Shown here: positions 40,619-40,666 of the stretch, piece by piece
Position numbering within the stretch: position 1 is the stretch's first letter
How the letters are laid out: each line of letters starts with the position of its first letter
IMG/VR virus record: IMGVR_UViG_3300037847_006271
Location: 1-40,666 of that record
Length of the DNA stretch: 40,666 nucleotides
DNA from: a virus
Strand: one strand, 5' to 3'
The notes under the pieces: generated by a model
Database searches by the model: none
The model's input: the letters and a program-made list of their open reading frames with translations, nothing else
What the model was told of the DNA's origin: nothing
Translations under genes and position numbers: made by a program

Positions 40619-40666
40619 TTAAGCTGCCAGGTCATCAGAGATACGCCATGCGTTTCTCCATTCGCG
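40619..40666 (-). CDS. C-terminal end of an upstream tail-cluster gene
   Basis: Only the last 15 codons are inside the window: REWRNAWRISDDLAA then TAA. The W-R-x-A-W-R pattern resembles DRHFRGAWSL of the next gene, hinting at relatedness. The rest lies beyond the right edge. Confidence 0.6.
   Translation of the reverse strand, partial: REWRNAWRISDDLAA

Noticed and set aside
1-40666. CRISPR array, insertion sequence, integrase or att site
   Set aside because: No regularly spaced repeat-spacer units, transposase or recombinase motifs, or duplicated att-like sequence beside a tRNA were found.

Overview
The window is part of a tailed double-stranded DNA bacteriophage genome. It carries small and large terminase subunits, a family A DNA polymerase with its own primase and helicases, a GH108 endolysin, very large virion proteins and a string of tail-fibre modules. 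No rRNA, tRNA, integrase, transposase or CRISPR array was seen. The gene families (SSB-like protein with an acidic tip, polymerase with Leu at the 762 position, tail-fibre modules of the kind common in marine viromes) suggest a marine phage of a Gram-negative host, probably an alphaproteobacterium. That host call is inference. The internal virion proteins and the absence of a tape measure or tail tube fit a short-tailed phage, but portal and capsid genes lie outside the window.

Layout. (1) 40666-21379, minus strand: one long, tightly overlapping late operon. Tail-fibre and receptor-binding modules (40.6-33.7 kb) come first, then a tail or neck-like protein, three or four large virion proteins, the endolysin and a small virion protein. 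(2) 19910-21382, plus strand: a SNF2-type helicase. (3) 19806-13177, minus strand: the replication operon (coiled-coil protein, SSB-like protein, AEP primase, UvrD-like helicase, small protein, DNA polymerase), closed by a strong terminator. (4) 13177-8880: many small early-type genes on both strands, a predicted small RNA and an array of TGTTACG repeats. (5) 8878-6675, minus strand: terminase small subunit, a PD-(D/E)XK nuclease and small genes. (6) 6494-4186, minus strand: a cysteine-rich protein, a DUF932-like protein and a small protein, in an island of different word composition. (7) 4128-3714: a non-coding GC-rich tract full of CAGCTG repeats. (8) 3713-1, minus strand: terminase large subunit and a truncated large protein.

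No phage RNA polymerase is visible. Sigma70-like promoters, many sharing a CTATAT core, precede the early units. Several of these units share a leader near their 5' end, (C/T)TCAACCATC followed by a Shine-Dalgarno sequence. A predicted RNA of about 79 nt (13054-12976, minus) has a near-consensus promoter, an intrinsic terminator, a hairpin loop showing CCTCC and a linker GATGGTTGAG. It is therefore complementary to both parts of that leader. I consider this possible antisense network, together with the CAGCTG tract beside the large terminase gene, the most interesting content of the window.
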